A stretch of 64,000 nucleotides of DNA from Clostridiales bacterium (GCA_015055945.1 SVHH01000001.1:273315-337314), one strand, 5' to 3'; shown: positions 9,534 through 18,744, numbered from the stretch's first letter. The notes: generated from the sequence alone by a model not told the origin. Program-made: numbers and translations.

Positions 9534-10523
9534 TTAAGCAAGTTTAGTTTCGCCAAAAACCTTTTCAGTATTAACTCCGCTTGCATTTTTAACGGTGTAT
9601 TCAACTTCGTTATTAGATAAATCAAATGCGTTTCTACCGATTGTTGAAACTTCAACTTTAGAAAGGTCGATAGTGTTTTTTGCGGGAGTGCCTGCTCCTA
9701 CAAAGTTTAAGAGCGTGCAGCCTAAGAACGCATTTTCTTCAACCTTAATATTAGAACAACCGTTATCAAAAACAAAGTTCTTAATATAGCAACCAGCAAA
9801 AGCACTAGCATAAATGGTCTTAACGCTTGCGGGAATTTTAATGGTTTCAATTCCACCAACGCCGCCAAACGCATTTTCACCAATACCAACGATGTTACCT
9901 TTAAGTTCAATATTAGTAAACGCGGTTACGCCGTTAAAAGCATACATAGGAATATTATATTCTTCTTGCTTTGCGTTATTGATTATTACAGTCTTTAAGG
10001 TCAAAGGAATATAAACGGTTGTGGTTGACGCGCCGTAATTTACGGTAACTTGTGAACCGCCGTCATATTCATCCGCACCAAAGATATGCGCAATAGTTCT
10101 TTCAGAATCGCTAACGGTTACTGACTCAGAAGAATTGTGCTTATAGTTAGCGTTAAATTCCGCACCAACGAAAGGAAGTTCAATCTTTTCAAGGTTTACC
10201 ATTTTAGCAAAAGCACCCGCACCGATTTCAACGGTATTTGAAGGAACTTTAATGCTCTTTAATGAAGTGTTACCAGCAAATGCGTTAGCCTTAATCTTAA
10301 TTTCAGTAACGCCTTCGGGAAGTTTGATTGCGCCAAGGTCAAGCGTGTCAACGCCGTCTTCAGCGTAATATTTTCTAACTTCGTAAATTCCCTTTTCAGT
10401 AACAGCCCCGTCTACGCCTTTCTTGCCACTGCCGCTAGTTACAGTACCATCACACGCAACCATAGTCAACGCGGTTGCAATGGCTAGAACGGAAATTAAC
10501 AATAATTTAAGAAATTTTTTCAT
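9534..10523 (-). CDS. BspA-type leucine-rich-repeat lipoprotein
   Basis: The leader ends in MVAC (lipobox). The body has several LRR_5 (BspA/TpLRR) units with the signature pattern I-x-x-x-A-F-A-G-x-x-x-L-x-x-I-x-I-P: IKANAFAGNTSLKSIKVP, IGAGAFAKMVNLEKIELP, IGENAFGGVGGIETIKIP and related ones. A non-repeat insertion of about 60 residues (roughly 130-190) interrupts the series. Such proteins are surface-exposed adhesion or interaction modules in gut anaerobes. At 329 aa it is short for the family. SD GAGGTATGT precedes the ATG, and it has its own promoter. Confidence 0.85.
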   Translation of the reverse strand: MKKFLKLLLISVLAIATALTMVACDGTVTSGSGKKGVDGAVTEKGIYEVRKYYAEDGVDTLDLGAIKLPEGVTEIKIKANAFAGNTSLKSIKVPSNTVEIGAGAFAKMVNLEKIELPFVGAEFNANYKHNSSESVTVSDSERTIAHIFGADEYDGGSQVTVNYGASTTTVYIPLTLKTVIINNAKQEEYNIPMYAFNGVTAFTNIELKGNIVGIGENAFGGVGGIETIKIPASVKTIYASAFAGCYIKNFVFDNGCSNIKVEENAFLGCTLLNFVGAGTPAKNTIDLSKVEVSTIGRNAFDLSNNEVEYTVKNASGVNTEKVFGETKLA

Positions 10524-10559
10524 ACATACCTCGTATTTAATGTACTCGTATACCTAATT

Positions 10560-10588
10560 AGTTTATCATTTTCGTTTGCTTTTGTCAA
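10560..10588 (-). promoter_or_regulatory. Promoter of the BspA-type lipoprotein
   Basis: TTGACA (10583-10588), 17-base spacer, TAAACT (10560-10565) on the minus strand. Confidence 0.75.
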
Positions 10589-10671
10589 TAGATAACATTT
10601 ATTTAATTGATATTTACTAGACTTTTTAAACAAATTTTTTATTTAAAGTTTAAGTTTTGCCCTATAAAATA

Positions 10672-10706
10672 AAATTACGCTGTCAAAATTATTTGCAGCG
10701 TAATTT
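10672..10706 (-). terminator. Terminator of the M1-type peptidase gene
   Basis: Eleven-base arms AAATTACGCTG/CAGCGTAATTT, followed on the minus strand by an AT-rich run. Confidence 0.75.
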
Positions 10707-10714
10707 GTTAGTTG

Positions 10715-12172
10715 CTATATTATAACCTTACCATCAAAAAAACTTTGGAAAAATCCGTTTGTGTCCGCCCCGCTCTTTTCAAAAACCCCAACTAAATCGT
10801 ACGGCGTAGCGCAGTCAAACTTATACTTCTCATAGTAATCTTTTAGACTCTTAAAAAATCTTTTATCACCTATGGTCGTCCTTAAATAATCATACATAAT
10901 ACACGGCTTTACGTAAGCGAGATTTACGTATTCGTATTCGCTCTTAAAATCTTTTAACGAGCGCAACATCCTAGTATCTACCGATCCAAAAACCTTGTCA
11001 GAAACCGTGCAAAATATCCTATAAGTATCTTCTGCACTTTTTATAAGTTCCGCGCGTGAAAGCGAATATTCGGGGTGATTTTCATAAAATAAAACCACTG
11101 AATACTCGGTTAAACCTTCATCTAAAAAACCGTATTCAATCTCATTATTGCTAACCGCCGTTTGCCACCATTGATGCGCAGTCTCGTGCACGATAACTTC
11201 ACCAAAGGACTCTGCGGAAAGGTCATCGCTAATCATTGTTAGTGCGCTAAATTCCATACCGCCTTGCACGAATTCCGTCTCGACAAAAGTATACTGTGAA
11301 TATGCGTATTCGCCAAAAGTTTTTGAAAAATACGATATGCATTTTTCGGCGTATTCCATTGACGAATTTGGATTTTCATCATCGTAGTAATAATAGTAGA
11401 TATCTACACCCGATTTGTTAGATTTTAACACGGAAAATTTATCGGATAAAACAAAGCAAAAAGACAGCGCGTTTTCAATTTCATAAACGCTTGTGACGGT
11501 GCTGCCGTTTTCTGTATTAGATAGGTTTTTTCCGCTTGCAGCAACCACGTATTTTTTATCCGCGGTAAGCGTTACCCTATAGTCTGAGTGGTCGCTGTAA
11601 AAAGGGTCGCCCGTAGAATAATAAACGCACTCGTAAAAGCCGTTTTCATCACGCGCGCAAAGTATAGGATAAAAGTTCGCAAGGTTTATAGTGTGCTCGT
11701 TTATTCCCGTGCGCGAAACTACTTTTGCAATCGATAGCGTATAGTCGATTTTGACGCTAATTCTTTCATCGGGGAAAATTTCTTTGCCTAATTCCACTTG
11801 TAAAATATTTAAATCTTGACCGCAAACTTCAAAATTAAGTTTTTCGCCACCGCAAGTTACGTTATTTATTTTCATATCTCCGTAACTAAAGCCGTTCGGG
11901 TAAGACTGCGCAACGTGCTGCGCGCTTACAGGGCTAAATTTAGCATCCTTTCTATACGCGTTGCCGTAAAGATTAAACTTTAAGACCGAAATCGCCGTTT
12001 CTGTATCGTTATAATAGTTAACCGTTTGCTCTCCGCTTAAAATGTTATCGGTAAGCGTAACGTTTATATCGTAGGTTGTGCGCGATACTTCTTCTCTCTT
12101 ACACCCTACAAAAACAAACGAACAAGTTATAAAAATTACCGATAAAATTAAAGCCGCTGTCCTTTTAAACAT
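10715..12172 (-). CDS. M1-family-like zinc metallopeptidase, lipoprotein
   Basis: The leader ends in FVGC, a lipobox. The catalytic signature HETAHQWW followed 18 residues later by E in DEGLTEY is the gluzincin HExxH-x18-E zinc site. GGMEFSAL upstream matches the position of the M1 GAMEN substrate-binding motif. An N-terminal beta-sandwich region (residues ~30-230) precedes the catalytic domain. At 485 aa it lacks the long C-terminal helical domain of full-size M1 aminopeptidases. It probably trims extracellular peptides; substrate unknown. Its SD (GGAG, 12180-12183) lies inside the terminator-like hairpin 12177-12217. Confidence 0.85.
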   Translation of the reverse strand: MFKRTAALILSVIFITCSFVFVGCKREEVSRTTYDINVTLTDNILSGEQTVNYYNDTETAISVLKFNLYGNAYRKDAKFSPVSAQHVAQSYPNGFSYGDMKINNVTCGGEKLNFEVCGQDLNILQVELGKEIFPDERISVKIDYTLSIAKVVSRTGINEHTINLANFYPILCARDENGFYECVYYSTGDPFYSDHSDYRVTLTADKKYVVAASGKNLSNTENGSTVTSVYEIENALSFCFVLSDKFSVLKSNKSGVDIYYYYYDDENPNSSMEYAEKCISYFSKTFGEYAYSQYTFVETEFVQGGMEFSALTMISDDLSAESFGEVIVHETAHQWWQTAVSNNEIEYGFLDEGLTEYSVVLFYENHPEYSLSRAELIKSAEDTYRIFCTVSDKVFGSVDTRMLRSLKDFKSEYEYVNLAYVKPCIMYDYLRTTIGDKRFFKSLKDYYEKYKFDCATPYDLVGVFEKSGADTNGFFQSFFDGKVII

Positions 12173-12176
12173 AAAA

Positions 12177-12217
12177 AAACTCCAAATACGATATTTACAA
12201 TATCTTATTCGGAGTTT
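12177..12217 (-). terminator. Terminator-like hairpin containing the downstream SD
   Basis: On the minus strand AAACTCC pairs with GGAGTTT, with an inner AATA-A/C-GATA stem, followed by seven Ts and then the ATG of the M1 peptidase. It ends the M23 gene transcript and at the same time buries the GGAG of the next gene. Confidence 0.65.
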
Positions 12218-12230
12218 GTCTATTTAATGC

Positions 12231-12869
12231 TTATTTTTCATTGAAAGAAAGATATTTTGCGGGATCAATTATCTCGCCTTCTTCCATAACTTCAAAATGA
12301 AGATGCGCGCCATCCTTGTATTCTTGGCGGTTAGTTACTGAAACTTCACCTATTTTATCGCCTTGGCTTACCGTTTGCCCTACGAAAACTTGTTCGCCGT
12401 CAACAAGTGAATTGTATACGGTTTTAAGTCCGTTGCCGTGGTCAATGGTGATAGTTACACCTTGCAAAAAAGTGCTTTCAACGCTCTCAATAACGCCGTC
12501 GTAAACAGCCAAAACGTCAGTTCCTTCTTCGGCGAAGAAGTCAATTGCCTTGTGAGAAGAAAATCTTCCTAAAGTGCTGCACCAAACCATACTTTCACTG
12601 TAATCTGCTATTGAAACGGGTGTTTCAACTGGCATAATAAAGGTTACGGTTGTTTGCACTGGCTCGCTTACGTCAGGCTCTTGATTTGCGCCTGTGTCCG
12701 TGTCTGGTGCGGGCGTTTCAATGGTCGGCGTGTTTTGCAACTGTTTGTTTTTGTTTTGTTCAACCAACATTAGCGTTACTGAAAGTCCAACAGCAAGAAT
12801 ACAAGTTGCCAAGACTAAATACAACGCATTTCTTTTCATAAATGTTAAAACTCTGCTTGTCTTTTTCAT
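12231..12869 (-). CDS. M23/LytM peptidase, SpoIIQ-like membrane protein
   Basis: One N-terminal membrane segment (about residues 15-35) is followed by a Thr/Pro/Asp-rich linker and an M23 domain. The zinc-binding pattern is complete: H-x3-D in SSHKAIDF and HLHFEV. It could therefore be an active endopeptidase, unlike Bacillus SpoIIQ, which has lost a ligand. SpoIIQ works in the engulfment channel during sporulation. Assignment rests on topology, length (212 aa) and the adjacent small anchored protein. It could equally be a vegetative cell-wall hydrolase. SD AAGGAGTAT; no other sporulation gene is visible nearby. Confidence 0.7.
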   Translation of the reverse strand: MKKTSRVLTFMKRNALYLVLATCILAVGLSVTLMLVEQNKNKQLQNTPTIETPAPDTDTGANQEPDVSEPVQTTVTFIMPVETPVSIADYSESMVWCSTLGRFSSHKAIDFFAEEGTDVLAVYDGVIESVESTFLQGVTITIDHGNGLKTVYNSLVDGEQVFVGQTVSQGDKIGEVSVTNRQEYKDGAHLHFEVMEEGEIIDPAKYLSFNEK

Positions 12870-12934
12870 AAATATACTCCTTATTTAATTTGCTTTGATT
12901 ATTACCTGTTATTTTGTTTTTATACACATAAAAA

Positions 12935-13348
12935 TTAAAAACTTCCGTAAATTAATGGCGCACCCACGGTAACGGTTGTTCCGACAAAAATTTGTAAATT
13001 TATCGTTTTGCCTTTTAGGTTTACGCGCTCTTTTATCTTTGGTGAGTACGCGTAATATGAAACGCCTTCATCTATGCTTTCCGTAAAAATAACTTTAGCA
13101 TCAAAATCATCTAAAAACGATTTTAAGTCAAACTCATTTAGGTCGGTTTTGAAAGATTGTCCATACACTCCGCTATAATATGGGTAATCTTTAACGTCAA
13201 TAGTTTGAATTTGCGATAAAGAGCCGCCCTTTCCTAGATAAACTTCCACTCTTTTAGTGTACCCGCTAAAAATTGAAGTGTTTAAGGATATATTAGATAA
13301 AAGTAGCATCACTGCGCATATACATAATATAAAAAGTCTTTTAAACAT
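12935..13348 (-). CDS. Membrane-anchored protein, possibly YwmB-like
   Basis: 137 aa with an N-terminal hydrophobic anchor (MFKRLFILCICAVMLLL) and an extracytoplasmic domain ending in Y-A-Y-S-P-K-I ... I-N-L-Q-I-F-V-G ... G-A-P-L-I-Y-G-S-F. That ending is reminiscent of the YwmB-type proteins found near spoIID and spoIIQ in clostridia, but it is much shorter than Bacillus YwmB, so this is a tentative link. The start at 13348 is chosen for the GGAGAG SD seven bases upstream; a start 24 bases further out has none. It lies upstream of the M23 gene in the same direction. Confidence 0.6.
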   Translation of the reverse strand: MFKRLFILCICAVMLLLSNISLNTSIFSGYTKRVEVYLGKGGSLSQIQTIDVKDYPYYSGVYGQSFKTDLNEFDLKSFLDDFDAKVIFTESIDEGVSYYAYSPKIKERVNLKGKTINLQIFVGTTVTVGAPLIYGSF

Positions 13349-13353
13349 AAAAA

Positions 13354-13379
13354 ACTCTCCGTTTTTAGTCACAGAGAGT
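13354..13379 (-). promoter_or_regulatory. SD-containing hairpin with U-run before ATG
   Basis: On the minus strand ACTCTC pairs with GAGAGT (14-base loop). The SD GGAGAG is in the 3' arm and is followed by Ts and the ATG. Same design as the hairpin at 12177-12217. Confidence 0.5.
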
Positions 13380-13517
13380 ATTGACAGTTTTACTTATCAA
13401 TATACGAATTTTAGGTAATTTTTGGATAAAAATGTTAAGCAAATATGTAAATCATAAAATTTTAACAAAAAACACTCAAAAAAAGCATATTTTTCGACAT
13501 TTTTTTAAAAAAACCCC

Positions 13518-13545
13518 TTGAAAAATATTTTATTTGTGCTATAAT
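13518..13545 (+). promoter_or_regulatory. HU promoter, extended -10
   Basis: TTGAAA (13518-13523), 16-base spacer ending in TGC, TATAAT (13540-13545). The TGn upstream of the -10 makes it an extended -10 promoter, as expected for an abundant protein. Confidence 0.8.
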
Positions 13546-13572
13546 AAACCTATAAAAACTCGGAGGTTTTTT

Positions 13573-13845
13573 ATGAACAAAAATGAATTGATAAGGGCTA
13601 TGGCAAACAACGCAAAAATTACTTTGAAGGATGCAGGTATTGCACTTGACAGTTTTATTGATGCAATCACTGCTGGCTTGAACGCTGGCGAAAAGATCCA
13701 AATTTCTGGTTTCGGTACTTTTGAATTGAAAGAAAAACCCGAAAGAGATGGCTTCAACCCCAAGACTGGCGAACAAATAAGAATTAGCGCAACTAAAATA
13801 CCCGCTTTCAAGTTTGGTAAAGCATACAAAGATTCTTTCAACTAA
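13573..13845 (+). CDS. DNA-binding protein HU
   Basis: 90-aa nucleoid protein of the HU/IHF family, which bends and compacts DNA as a dimer. It opens with MNKNELI and has the conserved GFGTFELKEKPERDGFNPKTGE beta-arm segment (shown in part: GFGTFELKEKPERDG), ending in PAFKFGKAYKDSFN. The start at 13573 follows CGGAGG at good spacing; an in-frame ATG 39 bases upstream lies within the promoter and is rejected. Monocistronic, with a strong promoter and terminator. Confidence 0.96.
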   Translation: MNKNELIRAMANNAKITLKDAGIALDSFIDAITAGLNAGEKIQISGFGTFELKEKPERDGFNPKTGEQIRISATKIPAFKFGKAYKDSFN

Positions 13846-13860
13846 ACCGTTAATTTGCCC

Positions 13861-13895
13861 AGCCTGTTCTTTTTGAACAGGCTGTTTGTTTATTT
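13861..13895 (+). terminator. HU terminator
   Basis: AGCCTGTTC, 5-base loop, GAACAGGCT, then a T-rich run. The start of the next gene follows 20 bases later, so the SDR may rely on read-through. Confidence 0.9.
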
Positions 13896-13915
13896 TTTGT
13901 TTTAAGGATAATTTT

Positions 13916-14689
13916 ATGAACGTTACTTTAATTACTGGCGCAACTGGCGGCTTAGGCAAAGCCTTTTCTAGGCTATACGCTGAAAAAAGACATAACCTTC
14001 TCTTAGTTGGTACTTCAGAAGATAAACTTTTAAGACTTAAAACCGACTTAATTAAAGACTACGCCGTACGCGTTGATTACGTTGTCGCTGACCTTTCTAA
14101 AAAAACTCATTGTATAAAAGTTTATGAATATACAAAGGAAAAAGAGTATTTTGTCGACACGCTTATTAACAATGCAGGCTTTGGTGATAGAACGGACTTT
14201 AAAGATATGGATATCGACCTTCAAATGAAGATGGTTGCCGTAAACTGCACTGCCCTTTTGTATTTTACGCGCGTATTTTTAACCGATATGTTAAAAAAAG
14301 ACCAAGGTCATATCATAAACGTTGCATCAATTGCTGGTTTTGTACCCGGTCCGTATATGTGTACTTATCACGCGACAAAATCTTTCGTGCTAAATTTAGG
14401 CGAATCTATCGCGCATGAAATTAGAAAAACTAACGTAAAACTTCTTACCCTTTGCCCCGGCCCGTTTATTTCTGGGTTTGTAAGTAAAGCGGGTAACGAC
14501 TATACTTTCCAAAAAATTAAACCCGTTACGGCTGAAAAGATTGCATCTTTTGCTTATAAAAAGTCAATCAAAGGCAAACGCCTAGCCGTCTACGGCTTAA
14601 ACAATAAACTAACGGTATTTGCGCCCAGATTTTTCTCAAGAAAATTTGTAACTGCAGTAAGTGCCAAAACCCTAAAAAAAGGCGACTAG
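13916..14689 (+). CDS. Short-chain dehydrogenase/reductase
   Basis: 257-aa classical SDR. The Rossmann cofactor motif TGATGGLGKAF is at residues ~7-17, NNAG in LINNAGFGD, a catalytic Ser in VASIAG, and YHATK supplies the Tyr/Lys pair. The best match is the DltE/YqjQ-like group (COG0300), whose substrates are mostly undefined. The start at 13916 follows AAGGATAATTTT. It lies just after HU in the same direction. Confidence 0.85.
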   Translation: MNVTLITGATGGLGKAFSRLYAEKRHNLLLVGTSEDKLLRLKTDLIKDYAVRVDYVVADLSKKTHCIKVYEYTKEKEYFVDTLINNAGFGDRTDFKDMDIDLQMKMVAVNCTALLYFTRVFLTDMLKKDQGHIINVASIAGFVPGPYMCTYHATKSFVLNLGESIAHEIRKTNVKLLTLCPGPFISGFVSKAGNDYTFQKIKPVTAEKIASFAYKKSIKGKRLAVYGLNNKLTVFAPRFFSRKFVTAVSAKTLKKGD

Positions 14690-14697
14690 TAAAAAAC

Positions 14698-14730
14698 CCC
14701 GTTTTGGAAAATCCAAAACGGGATTTTTTA
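14698..14730 (+). terminator. SDR terminator, 11-bp stem
   Basis: CCCGTTTTGGA, AAA loop, TCCAAAACGGG and a T-run. A near copy of this hairpin recurs at 14916-14946. Confidence 0.9.
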
Positions 14731-14789
14731 ATTAAAAAGATTTTAACCGTTTAGAACCAAGTTAGGCAAGACTTTACATGCTGCTTTTT

Positions 14790-14906
14790 AAGGCATAGTT
14801 GCAAGCAAGACAAGGCTCGCTCATAAAAACAGACGAGATTGACCGTCTGGTCATCGAGATTGTTTTTATAGAGCAGTAAACGCAGTATTGCGAAGTAAAT
14901 ATGCCT
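14790..14906 (+). repeat. Structured intergenic repeat, copy A
   Basis: Closing stem AGGCATA/TATGCCT. Middle stem ATAAAAACA (14823-14831) with TGTTTTTAT (14861-14869). Apical hairpin TGACC-GTCT-GGTCA. A third hairpin CGCA-GTAT-TGCG lies near the 3' end. Confidence 0.8.
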
Positions 14907-14915
14907 AGAAAAAGA

Positions 14916-14946
14916 AAAACCGTTTTGGAAAATCCAAAACGGTTTT
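14916..14946 (+). terminator. Terminator-like hairpin, duplicate of the SDR terminator
   Basis: AAAACCGTTTTGGA, AAA loop, TCCAAAACGGTTTT, followed by T-rich sequence. Confidence 0.7.
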
Positions 14947-14967
14947 AATTTTTCGTTAAAAAGATTT

Positions 14968-15078
14968 TAACCGTTTAGAACCAAGTTAGGCAAGGCTCGT
15001 GAAGTGTTTTGGGTGAGATTAACCTTTTTGGTTATCGAAGTAAAAACACGAAACAGTAACGTAGCATAACGACGGTTA
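14968..15078 (+). repeat. Structured intergenic repeat, copy B
   Basis: Closing stem TAACCGT/ACGGTTA. Middle stem GTGTTTT/AAAACAC. Apical hairpin TAACC-TTTTT-GGTTA. Confidence 0.75.
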
Positions 15079-15091
15079 TAAACGAGCATAA

Positions 15092-15120
15092 AAAAAGCAG
15101 TGCAAAATGCACTGCTTTTT
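15092..15120. terminator. Terminator-like hairpin, 13-bp stem
   Basis: AAAAAGCAGTGCA, AAA loop, TGCACTGCTTTTT, between repeat copies B and C. Confidence 0.8.
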
Positions 15121-15144
15121 TATATGCGTGTTAAAATGGTTAAA

Positions 15145-15260
15145 CGGTTTAGATGCAAGCAGTTCAAGGCTCGCTTGCAAAAATGGATGAAATAGACCGT
15201 CTGGTCATTGAAGTCATTTTTGCAAAGCAGTAAACGATGAAATGCGACGCATATAAGCCG
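15145..15260 (+). repeat. Structured intergenic repeat, copy C
   Basis: Closing stem CGGTTTA/TAAGCCG with one U-G pair. Middle stem TTGCAAAAATG (15175-15185) with CATTTTTGCAA (15215-15225), 11 perfect pairs. Apical hairpin AGACC-GTCT-GGTC. Confidence 0.8.
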
Positions 15261-15270
15261 AATAAAAATA

Positions 15271-15306
15271 AAAAAAAGTATAGGAACAACGTCCTATACT
15301 TTTTTT
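15271..15306 (-). terminator. tuf terminator
   Basis: AAAAAAAGTATAGGA, 6-base loop, TCCTATACTTTTTTT: a 15-bp stem with A- and T-tracts, 3' of tuf on the minus strand. Confidence 0.9.
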
Positions 15307-15324
15307 TATTTTTAAGGTTTAACC

Positions 15325-16545
15325 TTATTTAACAATCTTAGCAACAACGCCTGAACCTACGGTTCTGCCACCTTCACGGATAGCGAATCTCAAACCTTCT
15401 TCCATAGCGATAGGAGTGATGAGTTCAACGTCCATTTCAACGTTGTCACCAGGCATAACCATTTCTACGCCTTCGGGAAGTTTGATTGAACCAGTAACGT
15501 CGGTAGTTCTGAAGTAGAATTGAGGACGATAGTTGTTGAAGAACGGAGTATGTCTACCACCTTCATCTTTAGAAAGTACGTAAACTTGACCCTTGAATGC
15601 GGTGTGGGGTTTTACTGAACCGGGTTTAGCAATAACTTGACCACGTTCGATATCTTTCTTATCGATACCACGGAGAAGAGCACCAACGTTGTCACCAGCT
15701 TGTGCTTCGTCAAGAAGTTTACGGAACATTTCAAGACCGGTAATAACGGTGTTTCTGCTTTCTTCAGAAAGACCTACGATTTCAGCGGGATCGTTAACGT
15801 GTGCAACACCACGTTCTACACGGCCGGTAGCAACAGTACCACGACCAGAAATGGTGAATACGTCTTCTACAGGGAGAAGGAAGGGTTTAGCTTCGTCACG
15901 TTCAGGAGTAGGAATATAGGTGTCTACTGCATCCATAAGTTCGAAAATAGGTTTGCAATCTGCAGAAGCCTTAATTTCATCAGCAGAGTGGTCGCCTTGA
16001 GCATATTCGAGAGCCTTAAGAGCAGAACCCTTGATGATGGGAGTATCGTCGCCAGGGAAACCATATTCAGAAAGAAGTTCTCTGATTTCCATTTCAACGA
16101 GTTCCAAAAGTTCGGGGTCATCGAGTTGGTCGCATTTGTTCATGAATACGATGATGTAAGGAACACCTACTTGACGAGCAAGAAGAATGTGTTCTCTGGT
16201 TTGGGGCATGGGACCATCGGTAGCAGCAACTACGAGGATTGCGCCGTCCATTTGAGCAGCACCGGTAATCATGTTCTTAACGTAGTCAGCGTGTCCGGGG
16301 CAGTCAACGTGTGCATAGTGACGGTTTTCGGTTTGGTATTCAACGTGTGAAGTGTTAATCGTGATACCACGTGCCTTTTCTTCCGGTGCCTTATCGATTT
16401 CGTCATATCTCATCTTTTGAGCGTTACCCAAAGAAGATAAAGTCATAGTGATAGCCGCGGTAAGAGTAGTTTTACCGTGGTCAACGTGACCGATAGTACC
16501 GATGTTAATGTGCGGTTTGCTTCTGTCAAATTTAGCTTTTGCCAT
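15325..16545 (-). CDS. tuf: Translation elongation factor Tu
   Basis: 406-aa GTPase that delivers aminoacyl-tRNA to the ribosome. G1 is [10 protein letters not shown]3 DCPGHADY, G4 NKCD and G5 GSALKAL. The effector region [12 protein letters not shown] and the C-terminal domain are complete. The start at 16545 (MAKAKF) follows GGAGGAAACAATA; a start 15 bases upstream is rejected. Last gene of the str cluster, with an additional promoter between fusA and tuf. Confidence 0.98.
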   Translation of the reverse strand: MAKAKFDRSKPHINIGTIGHVDHGKTTLTAAITMTLSSLGNAQKMRYDEIDKAPEEKARGITINTSHVEYQTENRHYAHVDCPGHADYVKNMITGAAQMDGAILVVAATDGPMPQTREHILLARQVGVPYIIVFMNKCDQLDDPELLELVEMEIRELLSEYGFPGDDTPIIKGSALKALEYAQGDHSADEIKASADCKPIFELMDAVDTYIPTPERDEAKPFLLPVEDVFTISGRGTVATGRVERGVAHVNDPAEIVGLSEESRNTVITGLEMFRKLLDEAQAGDNVGALLRGIDKKDIERGQVIAKPGSVKPHTAFKGQVYVLSKDEGGRHTPFFNNYRPQFYFRTTDVTGSIKLPEGVEMVMPGDNVEMDVELITPIAMEEGLRFAIREGGRTVGSGVVAKIVK

Positions 16546-16620
16546 TATTGTTTCCTCCAATAATTCTTAAATAAATTATAATTTTTTTTATTTTTGTTTT
16601 TTATTTTAATACGTAATCTT

Positions 16621-16649
16621 ATTTTACAATAATTTCTATTAATTGTCAA
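16621..16649 (-). promoter_or_regulatory. Internal tuf promoter
   Basis: TTGACA (16644-16649), 17-base spacer, TAAAAT (16621-16626) in the fusA-tuf gap. It gives tuf extra expression independent of the str operon. Confidence 0.75.
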
Positions 16650-16656
16650 CAGTTAA

Positions 16657-18726
16657 TTACGCTTTTTTACCCATAATCTTTTCAGCAACAGACTTGGGTA
16701 CTTCAGCATAGTGGCTGAATTGCATGGTGTAGTTACCTCTACCTTGCGTTCTTGATCTAAGGTCGGTTGCGTAACCGAACATTTCAGAAAGCGGGATGTG
16801 TGCATCGATAACTTTTACACCGTTTCTATCATCAGTACCTTGGATAATACCACGACGAGCGGTTACGTTACCCATAAGGTCACCAAAGTAATCGTCCGGA
16901 GTAATGATTTCAACCTTCATAATCGGTTCTAAGAGAACGCTCTTAGCTTTTGCTAAGCCGTCTTTAAGAGCCATTGAACCAGCAATCTTAAACGCCATTT
17001 CTGATGAGTCAACGTCGTGGTAACTACCGTCGTAAACGGTTACTTTGAAGTCAACTACTTCATAGCCTGCTAAGATACCGTTCTTAGCTGCTTCTTGAAT
17101 ACCCTTGTTGATAGGTTGGATGAATTCCTTAGGAATTGAACCACCAACGGTTTCGTCAACGAATTCGTAGCCCTTACCAGGTTCTTGGGGTTCAAGGCGA
17201 ATCTTACAGTGACCATATTGACCGTGACCACCTGATTGACGCTTGAACATACCTTCCGCTTCAACGGCTTGTCTAATTGTTTCCTTGTAAGAAACTTGGG
17301 GTTTACCAACGTTTGCTTCAACTCTGAATTCGCGGAGCAATCTGTCTACGATAATTTCAAGGTGAAGTTCGCCCATACCAGCGATAATGGTTTGACCGGT
17401 TTCGGTATCGGTGTGCGTTTTGAAAGTGGGATCTTCTTCAGCAAGTTTTGCAAGAGCGAAGCCCATCTTTTCTTGACCTTGTTTGGTCTTGGGTTCAATA
17501 GCAACTTCGATAACGGGATCGGGGAATTCCATTTGTTCAAGGATAATCGGCTTTGCTTCATCACAAAGAGTATCACCAGTGGTGGTTTCTTTAAGACCTA
17601 CGAGCGCGCAAATTTCACCTGAATATACTGCATCAACTTCTTCTCTGTGGTTAGCGTGCATACGAAGGATACGTGCAACACGTTCTTTCTTACCCTTTAC
17701 ACTGTTGTAAACGTAAGAACCGGTTTTAAGTACGCCTGAGTATGCGCGGAAGAATGCAAGTTTACCAACGAACGGGTCGGTCATAATCTTAAATGCCAAA
17801 CCACTGAAAGGTTCGTCGTCACCAGGATTTCTTGAATCTTCTTCACCGTTAGTATTAACGCCGTTTACAGCACCAACGTCTAACGGGCTGGGAAGGTAAT
17901 CAACTACTGCGTCCAAAAGGTTTTGAACGCCTTTATTTTTGTAAGAACTACCGCAAAGTACGGGAGTAACTTTCATAGCAAGAGTTGCTGTACGCAAACC
18001 CTTTTTAATTTCTTCGATAGAAAGGTCGCCTTCTTCAAAGAATTTTTCCATCAATGCGTCGTCAGTTTCAGCCGCAACTTCTACCACAGCCGCTCTGAGT
18101 TCTTCAACCATGTCTGCCATATCAGCAGGAACGTCGGTTATGTCAATTTCTTTACCCAAATCGTCAAGATAGATATAAGCCTTTCTAGCGATAACGTCTA
18201 CGATACCTTTGAAAGTGTCTTCCTTACCTACGGGTACAACGATGGGAAGCGGGTTGGTATGAAGTCTTTCACGCATCATGTTAACAGCGTTGTCATAGTT
18301 AGCGCCGTTAATATCCATCTTGTTGATGTATGCGATACGGGGAACTTTATACTTGTCAGCTTGACGCCATACGGTTTCACTTTGGGGTTCAACACCGCCC
18401 TTTGCACAGAAAGTTGCAACGGCGCCGTCGAGAACACGGAGTGATCTTTCTACTTCTACGGTGAAGTCAACGTGTCCAGGAGTATCAATAATGTTAATAC
18501 GGTGGCCTTTCCAATAGCAAGTGGTCGCAGCACTGGTAATAGTAATACCACGTTCTTGTTCTTGAACCATCCAGTCCATAGTTGCGCCACCTTCGTGGGT
18601 TTCGCCTAACTTATGGGTTTTACCGGTATAGAACAAAATACGTTCAGTGGTAGTGGTCTTACCTGCGTCGATGTGCGCCATTATACCTATATTTCTGGTT
18701 ACACCTAAATCAAAATCTCTCGGCAT
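16657..18726 (-). CDS. fusA: Translation elongation factor G
   Basis: 689-aa translocase GTPase. G1 [16 protein letters not shown]3 DTPGHVDF and G4 NKMD are all present. Domain IV carries the conserved YKET ... GGHGQYGHC region and the C-terminal domain is intact. It sits between rpsG and tuf in the standard str order and has the normal length. Confidence 0.98.
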   Translation of the reverse strand: MPRDFDLGVTRNIGIMAHIDAGKTTTTERILFYTGKTHKLGETHEGGATMDWMVQEQERGITITSAATTCYWKGHRINIIDTPGHVDFTVEVERSLRVLDGAVATFCAKGGVEPQSETVWRQADKYKVPRIAYINKMDINGANYDNAVNMMRERLHTNPLPIVVPVGKEDTFKGIVDVIARKAYIYLDDLGKEIDITDVPADMADMVEELRAAVVEVAAETDDALMEKFFEEGDLSIEEIKKGLRTATLAMKVTPVLCGSSYKNKGVQNLLDAVVDYLPSPLDVGAVNGVNTNGEEDSRNPGDDEPFSGLAFKIMTDPFVGKLAFFRAYSGVLKTGSYVYNSVKGKKERVARILRMHANHREEVDAVYSGEICALVGLKETTTGDTLCDEAKPIILEQMEFPDPVIEVAIEPKTKQGQEKMGFALAKLAEEDPTFKTHTDTETGQTIIAGMGELHLEIIVDRLLREFRVEANVGKPQVSYKETIRQAVEAEGMFKRQSGGHGQYGHCKIRLEPQEPGKGYEFVDETVGGSIPKEFIQPINKGIQEAAKNGILAGYEVVDFKVTVYDGSYHDVDSSEMAFKIAGSMALKDGLAKAKSVLLEPIMKVEIITPDDYFGDLMGNVTARRGIIQGTDDRNGVKVIDAHIPLSEMFGYATDLRSRTQGRGNYTMQFSHYAEVPKSVAEKIMGKKA

Positions 18727-18744
18727 AATGTTTTATCTCCCAAA

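Larger units (their letters stand above)
14731..15324. repeat. 594-bp gene-free stretch filled by structured repeats and terminator hairpins
   Basis: No coding frame is supported here. It holds a truncated 5' piece of the intergenic repeat (about 14740-14785), three fuller copies (14790-14906, 14968-15078, 15145-15260) and three terminator-type hairpins. The segments 14698-14770 and 14919-14998 are direct duplicates: each is a GTTTTGGA-type hairpin followed by the same repeat start. Confidence 0.8.

Noticed and set aside
13462..13959. 165-codon minus-strand frame opposite HU
   Set aside because: It overlaps the HU promoter, gene and terminator on the other strand and has no similarity to known proteins.
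14790..15260. tRNA or tmRNA gene cluster
   Set aside because: The three-stem layout with small hairpins suggested tRNA-like folding, but there is no TTCGA T-loop, no CCA end and no anticodon arm of the right size.
15637..16350. 237-codon plus-strand open frame opposite tuf
   Set aside because: It is a mirror frame of the highly conserved EF-Tu gene, with no SD and no recognisable protein.
17923..18444. 173-codon plus-strand frame opposite fusA
   Set aside because: Shadow of EF-G codon structure, no SD.
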